Below, one piece after another: positions 26,362 to 34,945 of a stretch of DNA of 57,526 nt. Below the pieces are notes generated by a model. It searched no databases, was not told the DNA's origin, and saw only the letters and a list, made by a program, of their open reading frames with translations. The stretch is from Teichococcus aerophilus (GTDB taxonomy: Bacteria; Pseudomonadota; Alphaproteobacteria; Acetobacterales; Acetobacteraceae), in the NCBI RefSeq assembly GCF_014490485.1, contig NZ_JACTVA010000036.1, forward strand, positions 1 to 57,526. Reading direction: 5' to 3'. The position numbers were made by a program, and so were the translations under genes. Position 1 is the first letter of the stretch, and each line of letters opens with the position of its first letter.

Positions 26362-28227
26362 TCAGGCCACGCCGCTGAGCGGAACCGCTTCGCCCTGGAT
26401 GGCCTGCCGGACGGAGGAGAGCAGCTTGGTACGGTCCACCGGCTTCGGCAGGTGCCCGTCCATGCCGGCTTCCATGCAGGCCTGCACCGCGCCGTCCATT
26501 TCCTCGCCCGTGAGGGCCAGGATGGGAATGCGGTTGGGGCCGGGGCGGCGGCTTTCGGCGGCGCGGATGTGCCGGGTGGTCTCCAGGCCATCCATCTCCG
26601 GCATCTGCACATCCATCAGCACCAGGTCGAAGCTGCTTTCCGTCAGGGCCGCGATGGCGGCGTGGCCGCTTTCGGCCAGCACCACCTCGTGGTCGGCGGC
26701 TTCCAGCAGCGCCTGTACCACCAGCCGGTTCAGCGCCACGTCATCGACGACCAGGATGCGGAAGCTGCCGGCTGCCGGTCGCGGTGCCGTGGCGGCCGGC
26801 ATGGCGGAGCCCAGCGGCAGCGGCAGGTTGGCCCAGAAGCGGCTGCCCTTGCCCTCCGGCCCCGGCGCCATACCGATCTGCCCGCCCATCGCCTCCACCA
26901 GCCCGGCGGAGATGGCGAGGCCGAGTCCGTTGCCCTCCCGCGTCTGGTTGTGCAGGCCCGGCATCTGGCTAAAATCGTGGAACAGCAGGCTGCGCTGTTC
27001 GGGCGGAATGCCGGGGCCGGTGTCGGTGACCTCCACGCGGATGCCGCCTTCGGCCAGGGCGTGCAGTTCCAGCCGCACCTCGCCATGCTCCGGGGTGAAC
27101 TTCACTGCGTTGCCCAACAGGTTCAGCAGCACCTGCCGCAGGCGCAACTGGTCCCCCACAACCACCTGGGGGCAATCGGGCATCAGGGCGCCGGTCAGGC
27201 GGATCTGCTTGCGCCCGGCCTCGGGCTGCACCAGCATCATGGCGCTGTCCATCAACCGGCCCAGCGGCACTGGCTGGCTCTCGAAGGTCACGCGCCCGGC
27301 CTCGACCTGGGCAAGGTCCAGCACGTCGTTCACCAGGGCCAGCAAGTGGCGGCCGGCGCGTTCGATCATGCTGCCATGGCCGCGCGCCGCGGCGGGCAGG
27401 CTGCGGTCGGCCGTCAGCACCTGAGCCAGGCCGAGCACGCCGTTCAACGGCGTCCGCAGCTCATGGCTCATGCGCGCCAGGAAGCGGGACTTGGCGGCAT
27501 TGGCGCGGTCCGCCGCGTCGCGGGAGAGGGCGATCTCGGCGACGGCGCGGTGCTGCTCCCGCTCCCGCACCATGGCCAGCAGGGCGAAGCTGGTGGCCAC
27601 GGCATGCAGCATCGCCTCCAGCAGGGTGACGCCGTACCAATGGCTTTGCGGCAGCATGACGGAGGCGTGCCAGGCCGGCTGTACCAGCGCGAAGGGGATG
27701 CGCGACAGGATCAACACGCCATGTAGGCAGAAGGCCACCACCACCAGGGTGCGGAACACCTGCTGCTCATCCCGCTGGCGGGACAGTGTCCAGGCCGTGG
27801 CCACGATGTAGGCGCCCGCCAGGACCGAGGCGATGATGATGCGGAGCTCGACGATCTCGGTGGCGCCGGGGATGCGGCGCAGCACCAGCCATACCAGGCC
27901 GCCGACCAGCGCGATCGGCAGGTAGCCGGGCCGGTCGTCGAAGCGCCGCGCCGCGCTCCAGCACAGGCCGGTGGCGGTGAGGATCAGCGCATTGCCGAGG
28001 TCGATGGCCACCCAGGCCGGCACGCTCTCCCGCAATCCGCCCAGCAGGCCCCCGACCGAGAACAGTAGGTTGGCCCAGCCCCACAGCGCCAGCCCGCCGA
28101 CGCGTGAGCCGCGCCAGGCAATGCTGAGCCACATCAGGCCAAGGGCAAAGGAGAGGAGGGTGCCTACAACCAGCAGCGTAGGCGCGTGAAGCTGCAAGAG
28201 CACCGTCCTGCGGAGGATAGAGAGCAC
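26362..28227 (-). CDS. Membrane hybrid sensor histidine kinase / response regulator
   Basis: 621 residues. About seven membrane helices fill residues 8-222, with no periplasmic sensor domain, so sensing is probably within the membrane. The HisKA domain has phospho-acceptor His255 in ARMSHELRTPLNGVLGLAQ. The ATPase domain has the N box at Asn373, G1 DTGPGIP (402-408) and G2 GNGLGLA (432-438). The receiver domain (490-615) has Asp495/496, phospho-acceptor Asp539, Thr573 and Lys595. A downstream Hpt protein or regulator is not encoded nearby. The signal is unknown. It ends facing repeat copy 4. Confidence 0.92.
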   Translation of the reverse strand: MLSILRRTVLLQLHAPTLLVVGTLLSFALGLMWLSIAWRGSRVGGLALWGWANLLFSVGGLLGGLRESVPAWVAIDLGNALILTATGLCWSAARRFDDRPGYLPIALVGGLVWLVLRRIPGATEIVELRIIIASVLAGAYIVATAWTLSRQRDEQQVFRTLVVVAFCLHGVLILSRIPFALVQPAWHASVMLPQSHWYGVTLLEAMLHAVATSFALLAMVREREQHRAVAEIALSRDAADRANAAKSRFLARMSHELRTPLNGVLGLAQVLTADRSLPAAARGHGSMIERAGRHLLALVNDVLDLAQVEAGRVTFESQPVPLGRLMDSAMMLVQPEAGRKQIRLTGALMPDCPQVVVGDQLRLRQVLLNLLGNAVKFTPEHGEVRLELHALAEGGIRVEVTDTGPGIPPEQRSLLFHDFSQMPGLHNQTREGNGLGLAISAGLVEAMGGQIGMAPGPEGKGSRFWANLPLPLGSAMPAATAPRPAAGSFRILVVDDVALNRLVVQALLEAADHEVVLAESGHAAIAALTESSFDLVLMDVQMPEMDGLETTRHIRAAESRRPGPNRIPILALTGEEMDGAVQACMEAGMDGHLPKPVDRTKLLSSVRQAIQGEAVPLSGVA

Positions 28228-28416
28228 CCCGCGGCGGCGCCGTGGGAATTCGCAATTCTATCGCAACTTCACGGTTCCGTTAATGGAAAATCTCTCGGTT
28301 CCGTGAGCGTGAGCCTGTCCGCCGCAGGGAATGCGGCGGACAAAGCGTGGTCGTTCGCCCGGTGCGTGACCCGCGGTCCAGCCGGTTCGGCCGGCGCGGA
28401 GCACGGCCCAGCCTGG

Positions 28417-29511
28417 TCAGACGTTGAAGCGGAACAGCATGATGTCGCCGTCCTTGACGACGTATTCCTTGCCTTCGATCTTGGCCTTGCCGGCTTCCTT
28501 CGCCGCCTGCTCCCCGCCCAGGGAGACATAGTCGTCATAGCCGATGGTCTCGGCGGCGATGAAGCCGCGCTCGAAATCGCCATGGATGACGCCGGCGGCC
28601 TGCGGGGCCTTCATGCCCTTGATGATGGTCCAGGCCCGGGCTTCCTTCGGCCCGACGGTGAAGTAGGTGATCAACCCCAGCAGGCTGTAGCCGGCCGCGA
28701 TGACGCGATCGAGGCCGGAGTCGGAAAGCCCCAGCCCTTCCAGGAACTCGCCCCGGTCGGCCTCATCCATCTGGCTGATCTCGGCCTCGATGGCGGCGGA
28801 GACGACGACGGCCTTGGCGCCCTCGGCCTTCGCGCGCTCGAACACCTTGGCGGAGTGGGCGTTGCCCTCGCCGGCGGCGGCTTCCTCGACATTGCAGACA
28901 TACAGCACCGGCTTGCTGGTCAGCAGCTGCAGCCGGCGCACCACCTCTTCCTCACCCTTGGGGATGGCGGTGCGGGCGGGCTTGCCGTTCTGCAGCGCGG
29001 CCAGGATGGGCTCGATCAGCGCCATCTGGCCGGAAGCCTCCTTGTCGCCGCTGCGGGCGCGCTTGGAAAGGTTGAAGCTGCGCTTCTCCAGGCTGTCCAT
29101 GTCGGCCAGCATCAGCTCGGTCTCGATGATGTCGGCGTCGCGCAGCGGGTCGACGCTGCCCTCGACATGGGTGACGTCCCCGTCCTCGAAGCAGCGCAGC
29201 ACGTGCACGATGGCGTCCGTCTCGCGGATATTGGCCAGGAACTGGTTGCCCAGGCCCTCGCCCTTGCTGGCGCCGCGCACCAGGCCGGCGATGTCCACGA
29301 ACTCCAGGCTCGTGGGCACGATCTTGGCGCTCTTGCCGATCTTGGCGATGGTGTTCAGCCGGGCATCCGGCACCGCCACGCGGCCGACATTCGGCTCGAT
29401 GGTGCAGAACGGATAGTTGGCGGCCTGGGCCGAGGCGGTCTGCGTCAGCGCGTTGAACAGGGTGGACTTGCCGACGTTCGGCAGGCCGACGATGCCGCAG
29501 TTGAAACCCAT
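28417..29511 (-). CDS. ychF: Redox-regulated ATPase YchF (Obg-like)
   Basis: 364 residues. G1 GIVGLPNVGKSTLFNAL (residues 6-22), G3 DIAGLVRGASKGEGLGNQFL (73-92), the YchF-type G4 CNVEE in place of NKxD (near 203), and a C-terminal TGS domain (ITYFTVGPKEARAWTI, near 280). YchF binds ribosomes and prefers ATP over GTP. It shares its strand and neighbourhood with pth and rplY, a common order (rplY-pth-ychF). Confidence 0.96.
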   Translation of the reverse strand: MGFNCGIVGLPNVGKSTLFNALTQTASAQAANYPFCTIEPNVGRVAVPDARLNTIAKIGKSAKIVPTSLEFVDIAGLVRGASKGEGLGNQFLANIRETDAIVHVLRCFEDGDVTHVEGSVDPLRDADIIETELMLADMDSLEKRSFNLSKRARSGDKEASGQMALIEPILAALQNGKPARTAIPKGEEEVVRRLQLLTSKPVLYVCNVEEAAAGEGNAHSAKVFERAKAEGAKAVVVSAAIEAEISQMDEADRGEFLEGLGLSDSGLDRVIAAGYSLLGLITYFTVGPKEARAWTIIKGMKAPQAAGVIHGDFERGFIAAETIGYDDYVSLGGEQAAKEAGKAKIEGKEYVVKDGDIMLFRFNV

Positions 29512-29629
29512 GATACCGGATACCTCAGGCGAACTTCAGGAAGGGGAAGGGGAGGGGCAGAGCGGCGCCCCTCCGGTCGTGGGGCGCGCGGCCACCCACG
29601 GCAAGGCCATGGGCGGCGGCGCGCCGGGG

Positions 29630-30037
29630 TCAGGCCAGCCCGTGCGCGATATCCTGCGCGATCTGCGCGGCGGCGATGCGGGCGGAGGCGTCGTCCGTCG
29701 GCAGGGAGAGCGCGGCGGCGCGCAGCTGCGTGACGGCACCGGCCAGAGAGACGTCCAGCGCCTCGGCCGCGGCGCGGATCAGGCCGGGGCGCGCGGCGGG
29801 GCCGGCCTCGGCCAGGGTCTGCGCGATGGCCAGGGCCAGGGAGGCACGCGCGGCCGCGGCCTCGATGGCACCTTCATGGTCGGTGTCGCTCTTGCGCAGG
29901 GCGGCGGCGGTGGAGGCGAGGGTGTTGGCCTGCGCCAGCAGGGAGGCAGCCAGCACGGCCACGCCGTTCGCCATGTCCTCGGGCCCCGGCCCGCCGAACT
30001 CGGCGGCCAGATCGGCCGCGGCGTCTTCGATCGCCAT
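29630..30037 (-). CDS. Alanine-rich hypothetical protein between pth and ychF
   Basis: 135 residues, mostly alpha-helical by composition, with no signal peptide or membrane segment and no family I recognise. It starts 3 nt after the pth stop, so it is cotranscribed with rplY-pth; ychF follows after 118 nt. Codon use matches its neighbours and the frame is intact, supporting a real gene. Confidence 0.65.
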   Translation of the reverse strand: MAIEDAAADLAAEFGGPGPEDMANGVAVLAASLLAQANTLASTAAALRKSDTDHEGAIEAAAARASLALAIAQTLAEAGPAARPGLIRAAAEALDVSLAGAVTQLRAAALSLPTDDASARIAAAQIAQDIAHGLA

Positions 30038-30040
30038 GTC

Positions 30041-30619
30041 TCAGCTCTCCTGTGTCAGTAGCGCAACGCGGGTCATGAACGCCTCCCGCTCGCCTTTGGC
30101 AAGCAGGGGTGCGGCATCCGCTACCGCATCCAGCATCGGCTCCAGCCAGGTGTCCACCTTCGCGAAGTTGCCGAGCACGTGTCCGGTGACTTTTTCCTTC
30201 ATCCCCGGATGGCCGATGCCCAGCCGCACGCGCCAGTATTCGGGCGTGCCGAGCTTGCGGTCGGTATCCCGCAGGCCGTTATGGCCGGCGGCGCCGCCGC
30301 CACGCTTGATGCGGATCTTCGCGGGCGCGAGGTCCAGCTCATCGTGGAACAGCGTGATGTCCTCGGGCGGGATCTTGTGGAAGGCGGCAGCCGCCTGCAC
30401 CGATTCGCCGGAGAGATTCATGTAGGTGAGGGGCTTGAGGGCGAGCACCTTGGTGCCACCCAGCATGCCCTCGGCCACCAGACCCTTGAATCGGTTCCGC
30501 CACGGCGTGAAGCCGTGGCGGCGCGCGATGGCGTCCAGCGCCAGGAAGCCGATATTGTGCCGGTGCCGCGCCTGGCCCGGCTCCGGATTGCCGAGACCGA
30601 CCCAGAGCAACACCGTCAC
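30041..30619 (-). CDS. pth: Peptidyl-tRNA hydrolase
   Basis: 192 residues. [20 protein letters not shown] (with catalytic His in RHNIGF), [20 protein letters not shown] with the active-site Asp near residue 92, and GHNGLRD are the Pth motifs. It recycles peptidyl-tRNAs released from stalled ribosomes. It lies 12 nt after the L25 gene, the classical rplY-pth pair. Confidence 0.96.
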   Translation of the reverse strand: MTVLLWVGLGNPEPGQARHRHNIGFLALDAIARRHGFTPWRNRFKGLVAEGMLGGTKVLALKPLTYMNLSGESVQAAAAFHKIPPEDITLFHDELDLAPAKIRIKRGGGAAGHNGLRDTDRKLGTPEYWRVRLGIGHPGMKEKVTGHVLGNFAKVDTWLEPMLDAVADAAPLLAKGEREAFMTRVALLTQES

Positions 30620-30631
30620 GAATCCTGCTTC

Positions 30632-31276
30632 TTACTTCTTGCCCTTGGCGGCCTTGCCCTTGGCGGGCGCGGCAACGGCGACGGGGGCGACGATGATCTC
30701 TTCCTCGACCACCTTCGGCGGCGCGATGGAGGCGACCACGAAGTTGCCGGCCTGCACGGGCTTGGCGCCGGCCTTGTCCTTCACGTCATCCCAGTGGAAG
30801 GAATGGCCGATGTTGAACTCGCCCAGGTCGACCTCGAAGTGCTCGGGCACCTGGTCGGGATCGCACAGCACTTCCAGCTCGCGGTAGACGGTGTTTACCA
30901 CGCCGCCTTCCTTGACGCCGGGGTTCGTCGCCTCGTTCAGGATCACCAGCGGCACCTTGACGCGGATCAGCTGACCCGGGGCCAGGCGCTGGAAGTCCAC
31001 GTGCATCGGCGTGTCCTTCAGCGGGTGGAACTGCACGTCGCGCATCAGCGTGCGGACGGTCGGGCCATCCTTCACCGCGACCTCGTACAGGTGCGACGCC
31101 CAGCCGCCCTTGTGCATTTCCTTCATCACGTCGCGCGGGTCGAGGGCGATCAGCACCGCCTCCTCCTTCGCGCCGTAGATGACGGCGGGGACCAGCCCCT
31201 GCCTCCGAGTAGCGCGCGCCGCCCCCTTACCGGCCAACTCGCGCGCCTCGGCTTCGATCCGAATGGTTTGGACCAT
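30632..31276 (-). CDS. rplY: 50S ribosomal protein L25/general stress protein Ctc
   Basis: 214 residues, the long Ctc form: an L25 5S-rRNA-binding domain (about 1-95, with VPAVIYGAKEEAVLIALDPR) followed by the beta-domain (about 100-190) and a lysine/alanine-rich tail (AAPAKGKAAKGKK). It binds 5S rRNA on the large subunit. It is the first gene of a minus-strand operon with pth and a hypothetical gene. Confidence 0.95.
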   Translation of the reverse strand: MVQTIRIEAEARELAGKGAARATRRQGLVPAVIYGAKEEAVLIALDPRDVMKEMHKGGWASHLYEVAVKDGPTVRTLMRDVQFHPLKDTPMHVDFQRLAPGQLIRVKVPLVILNEATNPGVKEGGVVNTVYRELEVLCDPDQVPEHFEVDLGEFNIGHSFHWDDVKDKAGAKPVQAGNFVVASIAPPKVVEEEIIVAPVAVAAPAKGKAAKGKK

Positions 31277-31446
31277 GTGTCCGTGCTCCGCTCATAAAAG
31301 GCGCCGCGCCGGGACGATGCCCGGGGCGCCATGCCTCGCCCAGGGGCAGGATGCCCAAAGACGATCGCGCCGGCCTCCAGGGGTGCCAGCGCGCGGGCGG
31401 GGGATAGCAATTTCGCTCTCCTGGCGCAATGGCGGCGTGGCCGCCC

Positions 31447-31866
31447 TCAGCCCTGCGGGCAGGGCGGCGCGTAGTTGATCATCCAGGGCGTGCCGTAGCC
31501 GTCCACCAGCATGCCGAACCGCTCTGCCCAGAAGGTCTGCGCCAGCGGCATAGTCACGCTGCCGCCTTCGGCCAGGGCGGCGAAGATCCGTTCGGCCTCC
31601 GCCGCCGAGGTGGGCGCGAAGTGCACGGCGAAGCCCTGGGGGCGGCTGTACTGGCCCTGCGGGCAGTCGGAAGCCATCAGATGCTGGCCGTCCAGCTCCA
31701 GGCAGGCATGCATCACCTGGTTGCGCATCTCGGGCGACGAGGCTTCGCTGCCTGGTACGTCGCCCGGCCGCAGCATGGCGACGATCCGGCCGCCCAGCAC
31801 GTCCCGGTACAGGGTGAAGGCGGCTTCGCAGGTTCCGTCGAAGAACAGATAGGTCGCGACTGGCAT
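31447..31866 (-). CDS. VOC family protein (PhnB-like)
   Basis: 139 residues. Starts PVATYLFFDGTCEAAFTLYR and carries GQHLMASDCPQGQYSRPQGF and WAERFGMLVDGYGTPWMINY, the PhnB/3-demethylubiquinone-methyltransferase-like VOC pattern. AGGAGG lies 8 nt before the ATG. It is probably a cytoplasmic metalloenzyme or binding protein; no reaction can be assigned. It is divergent from the iron-binding-protein gene. Confidence 0.85.
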   Translation of the reverse strand: MPVATYLFFDGTCEAAFTLYRDVLGGRIVAMLRPGDVPGSEASSPEMRNQVMHACLELDGQHLMASDCPQGQYSRPQGFAVHFAPTSAAEAERIFAALAEGGSVTMPLAQTFWAERFGMLVDGYGTPWMINYAPPCPQG

Positions 31867-31905
31867 GGGATATCCTCCTGTCCGGCCTTCGCCCGGCCGT
31901 TATAG

Positions 31906-31917
31906 GTTGATATCAAC
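31906..31917. promoter_or_regulatory. 12-bp palindrome upstream of the VOC gene (possible operator)
   Basis: GTTGATATCAAC is a perfect palindrome, 40-51 nt upstream of the VOC start and next to TATAAC on the minus strand (31899-31904), which could be its -10 box. That would place the palindrome in the spacer, a usual repressor position. The regulator is unknown. Confidence 0.35.
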
Positions 31918-31962
31918 ATAATTAAGCGTGGTCAAAGCACATGGGCGGGGCGCCGGATGGAT

Positions 31963-31990
31963 TTGACACGCATTCGCAAACCTCTAATGA
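31963..31990 (+). promoter_or_regulatory. Possible promoter of the ferric-iron binding-protein gene
   Basis: A consensus -35 TTGACA (31963-31968) is followed after 16 nt by TAATGA (31985-31990), a weak -10. The binding-protein ATG is 43 nt further on. No Fur or Irr box was recognised. Confidence 0.4.
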
Positions 31991-32032
31991 ACGATCCGTC
32001 ATCTTCCACCGGAAGAGCAATTGGGGGCTGGG

Positions 32033-33052
32033 ATGTTCAAGCGGTTTCGCGTCACCCTTGGGGCATTGTCCCTCGCCATGGCCGCCACGGCGGCGCAGGC
32101 CGCAGAGGTGAACCTCTACACCACGCGGGAGCCGGCGCTGATCCGCCCGCTGCTGGAGCGCTTCACGCAGCAGACCGGCACCACCGTCAACACCGTCTTC
32201 GTCCAGGGCGGCCTGGCCGAGCGTATGGCCGCCGAGGGCACGCGCTCCGCCGCCGATGTCGCCATGGTGGTCGATATCGGTAACCTGATGGAGCTGGTGG
32301 ACAAGAACCTCTCCCAGCCGGTGCAGTCCGCCGTGTTGGAAGGCGCCATCCCGGCCAATCTGCGCGGGCCGGATGGCCGCTGGTTCGCCCTCTCCACCCG
32401 TGCGCGCGCCATCTATGTGTCGCGGGACCGGGTGCCGGAAGCCGACGCTGCGAAGCTGACCTACGAGGACCTGGCCGATCCGCGCTTCAAGGGCCGCGTC
32501 TGCATCCGGTCCGGCCAGCACCCCTACAACACCGCGCTGTTCGCCGGCCTGCTGGTGCAGCATGGCGAGGCCTGGCTGCGTGATTACCTGACGCGCCTGA
32601 AGGCCAACCTGGCCCGCCGCGCCGCCGGCGGCGACCGGGAAGTGGCGCGCGACATCATGGCCGGGCTGTGCGACGTCGGCGTCGCCAACACTTACTATGC
32701 CGGGCTGATGCTGGCCGGCCGGGGCGGCGAGGAGCAGGTGCGCTGGGGCCAGGCCATCCGCGTGGTGCTGCCTTCCGGTGGCACCGCCATCAACGTCTCC
32801 GGCGCCGTGGTGGCGCGCCATGCGCCCAACCGGGCCGAGGCGGTGAAGCTGCTGGAATTCCTGGTCTCGCCCGAGGCGCAGGCGCTCTACGCCGAGGCGA
32901 ATTTCGAGTACCCGGTGCGCCCGGATGCGCCGCTGAACACCATCGTCGCCGGCTTCGGCACGCTTCGCGTGGCCGGCACTTCGCTGCCGGAGATCGCCGC
33001 CCAGCGCGCCCTGGCCAGCCGCATCGTCGATGAGGTCGGCTTCGACCGCTGA
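32033..33052 (+). CDS. Ferric-iron ABC transporter substrate-binding protein (FbpA/FutA type)
   Basis: 339 residues from the ATG at 32033. The signal peptide is about residues 1-22 (LSLAMAATAAQA). The mature start AEVNLYTTREPALIRPLLER is diagnostic of the Fe(III) family, and the adjacent tyrosines in VGVANTYYAGLM (near 220) are the usual iron ligands. It binds free Fe3+ in the periplasm. The permease gene follows 149 nt later, with a stem-loop between them. Confidence 0.9.
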   Translation: MFKRFRVTLGALSLAMAATAAQAAEVNLYTTREPALIRPLLERFTQQTGTTVNTVFVQGGLAERMAAEGTRSAADVAMVVDIGNLMELVDKNLSQPVQSAVLEGAIPANLRGPDGRWFALSTRARAIYVSRDRVPEADAAKLTYEDLADPRFKGRVCIRSGQHPYNTALFAGLLVQHGEAWLRDYLTRLKANLARRAAGGDREVARDIMAGLCDVGVANTYYAGLMLAGRGGEEQVRWGQAIRVVLPSGGTAINVSGAVVARHAPNRAEAVKLLEFLVSPEAQALYAEANFEYPVRPDAPLNTIVAGFGTLRVAGTSLPEIAAQRALASRIVDEVGFDR

Positions 33053-33102
33053 GGCGAGATTTCCCTGAGGGCAGCGCTCGCCGCTGCCCATGCTGCCGCC
33101 AC

Positions 33103-33131
33103 CGCCCGTCCATGCCTAGCATGGGCGGGCG
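33103..33131 (+). promoter_or_regulatory. Stem-loop between the iron binding-protein and permease genes
   Basis: CGCCCGTCCATGC pairs with GCATGGGCGGGCG across a CTA loop: 13 pairs, one of them G-T. No T-tract follows, so it is more likely an mRNA-stabilising or attenuating hairpin that raises binding-protein over permease levels than a full terminator. Confidence 0.65.
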
Positions 33132-33201
33132 CATGCCATCCGGCCCCCGCATCCGTGAGACTCCCGCCCACCATGACCATGCCGCCTGAGCATCCCGCCC
33201 G

Positions 33202-34818
33202 ATGCGCGTGAGGCTGGCCGCCTGCCTGGCGGTGGCGCCGGTGGTGCTGCCAGTGCTGGCGCTGGCCGGCGCGGCGGCCGCCGGTTCGGGCGACCTATGG
33301 CCACACCTGCTGCGCTTCGTGCTGCCGCAGGCGCTGGTGGAGACGGTGCTGCTGCTGGCCGGCGTCGGGGCCCTGGTGGTGCTGGTCGGCACCGGCACGG
33401 CCTGGCTGGTCACATGCTACCGCTTTCCGGGGCGGCGCGTGCTGTCCGGCGCCCTGGTGCTGCCGTTGGCGCTGCCGGGCTACGTCGCCGCCTATGCCTG
33501 GCTGGATGTCATGCACCCGGCCGGCCCGGTGCAGACGGCGCTGCGCCGGACGCTGGGGCTGACCGACCCGCGCGCCATCCCGCTGCCGGAGATCCGCTCG
33601 CTCGGCGGCTGCATCCTGGTGATGGGGATGGTGCTGTTTCCGTACGTCTACCTGGCCGCCCGCGCCGCCTTCCGCACCCAGGGGGTGGAGGTGCTGCGCG
33701 CCGGCCGTGCCGCCGGGGCCGGGGGCTGGCTGCTGTTCCGCCGCATCGGCCTGCCGATGGCGCGCCCCGCCGTCGCCGCCGGGGCCGCCCTGGCGCTGAT
33801 GGAGACGCTGAACGACGTGGGCGCCGCTGAGTTCCTCGGGGTGCGGACGTTGACCGTCTCCGTCTACGTCACCTGGATCACCCGCTCCTCGCTGGAGGGC
33901 GCGGCGCAGATCGCGCTGGTGCTGCTGGCGCTGGTGGCGGCGGTGGTGGCGCTGGAACGCTGGGGCCGGGCGCCGGGCGCGCATGCGGTGGACAGTTCCG
34001 CCACCCTGCAGCCGCGCGCGCTTCCCTGGCCCGCCGGGCTGGCGGCGATGCTGGCCTGCGCGCTGCCGGTGCTGCTGGGCTTCGTGGTGCCGGCCGGCTA
34101 CCTGCTATGGGCGGCGGCGCGGCGCATCGGCGAGTTCGGCCTGCCGCCGGACCTGTGGCGCTGGATCGGCAACAGCGCCTTCCTGGCCGGCCTGGCCACG
34201 GCGCTGGCGCTGCTGCTGGCGCTGCCCCTGGCCTATGGCGCACGGCGGGATACCTGGACGCGCATGGGGCGCCCCGGCCTGGGCGCGCTGCTGCTGAAGC
34301 TGGGCATGCTGGGCTACGCGCTGCCGGGCGGCGTGGCGGCGGTGGGCCTGATCATCGCCTTCGGCAAGCTGGACGACCTGGCCGCCAGTTGGGCACCGGT
34401 GGCGCTCTCCGGCAGCCTGGGCGCGGTGGTGCTGGCCTATGTCATCCGCTTCCTGGCCATTCCGGCCAGCGGGCTGGATGCCGCCTATTCGCGCATCCGG
34501 CGGGAGGTCGACTGGTCCGCCCAATCCATGGGGGCGGGAAGCACCCGCCTGGTGTGGCGCATCCACCTGCCGCTGCTGTTGCCGGCCTTGTCCTCCGCCG
34601 CCCTGCTGACCTTCCTGGATGCCATGAAGGAGTTGCCCGCCACCCTGCTGCTGCGCCCGTTGAACACCGAGACCCTGGCCACCGCCCTGTATGCCGAGGC
34701 CGCGCGCGGCACCTATGAGGAAGGCGCCGTGGCCGCCCTGTCCCTGGTGGCGGTAGGGCTGGCGCCGATCCTGGTACTGGCGTGCCGGGCGACGAAGCCT
34801 CACTTGTCGCTGCGTTGA
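33202..34818 (+). CDS. Ferric-iron ABC transporter permease (FbpB type, two fused halves)
   Basis: 538 residues with about 12 membrane helices and two binding-protein-dependent transport domains. ATPase-contact motifs are near residue 165 (VLRAGRAAGAGGWLLFRRIG, then LPMARPAV) and near 437 (AQSMGAGSTRLVWRIHLPLL). It pairs with the binding protein upstream. No ATPase gene follows; the next gene encodes a secreted protein. The ATPase must be elsewhere, or a shared one is used. Confidence 0.9.
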   Translation: MRVRLAACLAVAPVVLPVLALAGAAAAGSGDLWPHLLRFVLPQALVETVLLLAGVGALVVLVGTGTAWLVTCYRFPGRRVLSGALVLPLALPGYVAAYAWLDVMHPAGPVQTALRRTLGLTDPRAIPLPEIRSLGGCILVMGMVLFPYVYLAARAAFRTQGVEVLRAGRAAGAGGWLLFRRIGLPMARPAVAAGAALALMETLNDVGAAEFLGVRTLTVSVYVTWITRSSLEGAAQIALVLLALVAAVVALERWGRAPGAHAVDSSATLQPRALPWPAGLAAMLACALPVLLGFVVPAGYLLWAAARRIGEFGLPPDLWRWIGNSAFLAGLATALALLLALPLAYGARRDTWTRMGRPGLGALLLKLGMLGYALPGGVAAVGLIIAFGKLDDLAASWAPVALSGSLGAVVLAYVIRFLAIPASGLDAAYSRIRREVDWSAQSMGAGSTRLVWRIHLPLLLPALSSAALLTFLDAMKELPATLLLRPLNTETLATALYAEAARGTYEEGAVAALSLVAVGLAPILVLACRATKPHLSLR

Positions 34819-34945
34819 CGGCACGCTTCCGCGAGGCGGGGCCGGCTGGCTTCACACTGCGGGGAGACCGGCTGTGGGCGCATTGCCGCGCCTACGCCGG
34901 GTGGCCAGCATAGGCGGCCGGAGCCAAAGGAAAGACCCCGAAGCG

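Noticed and set aside
29545..29630. Possible third copy of repeat family B after the hypothetical gene
   Set aside because: Only a short GGGGCAG...GCCCCTCC match; the CCAAAGGCCT segment is missing.
33103..33131. Full intrinsic terminator between the iron binding-protein and permease genes
   Set aside because: The stem is strong but no T-tract follows, so it is described as a stem-loop.
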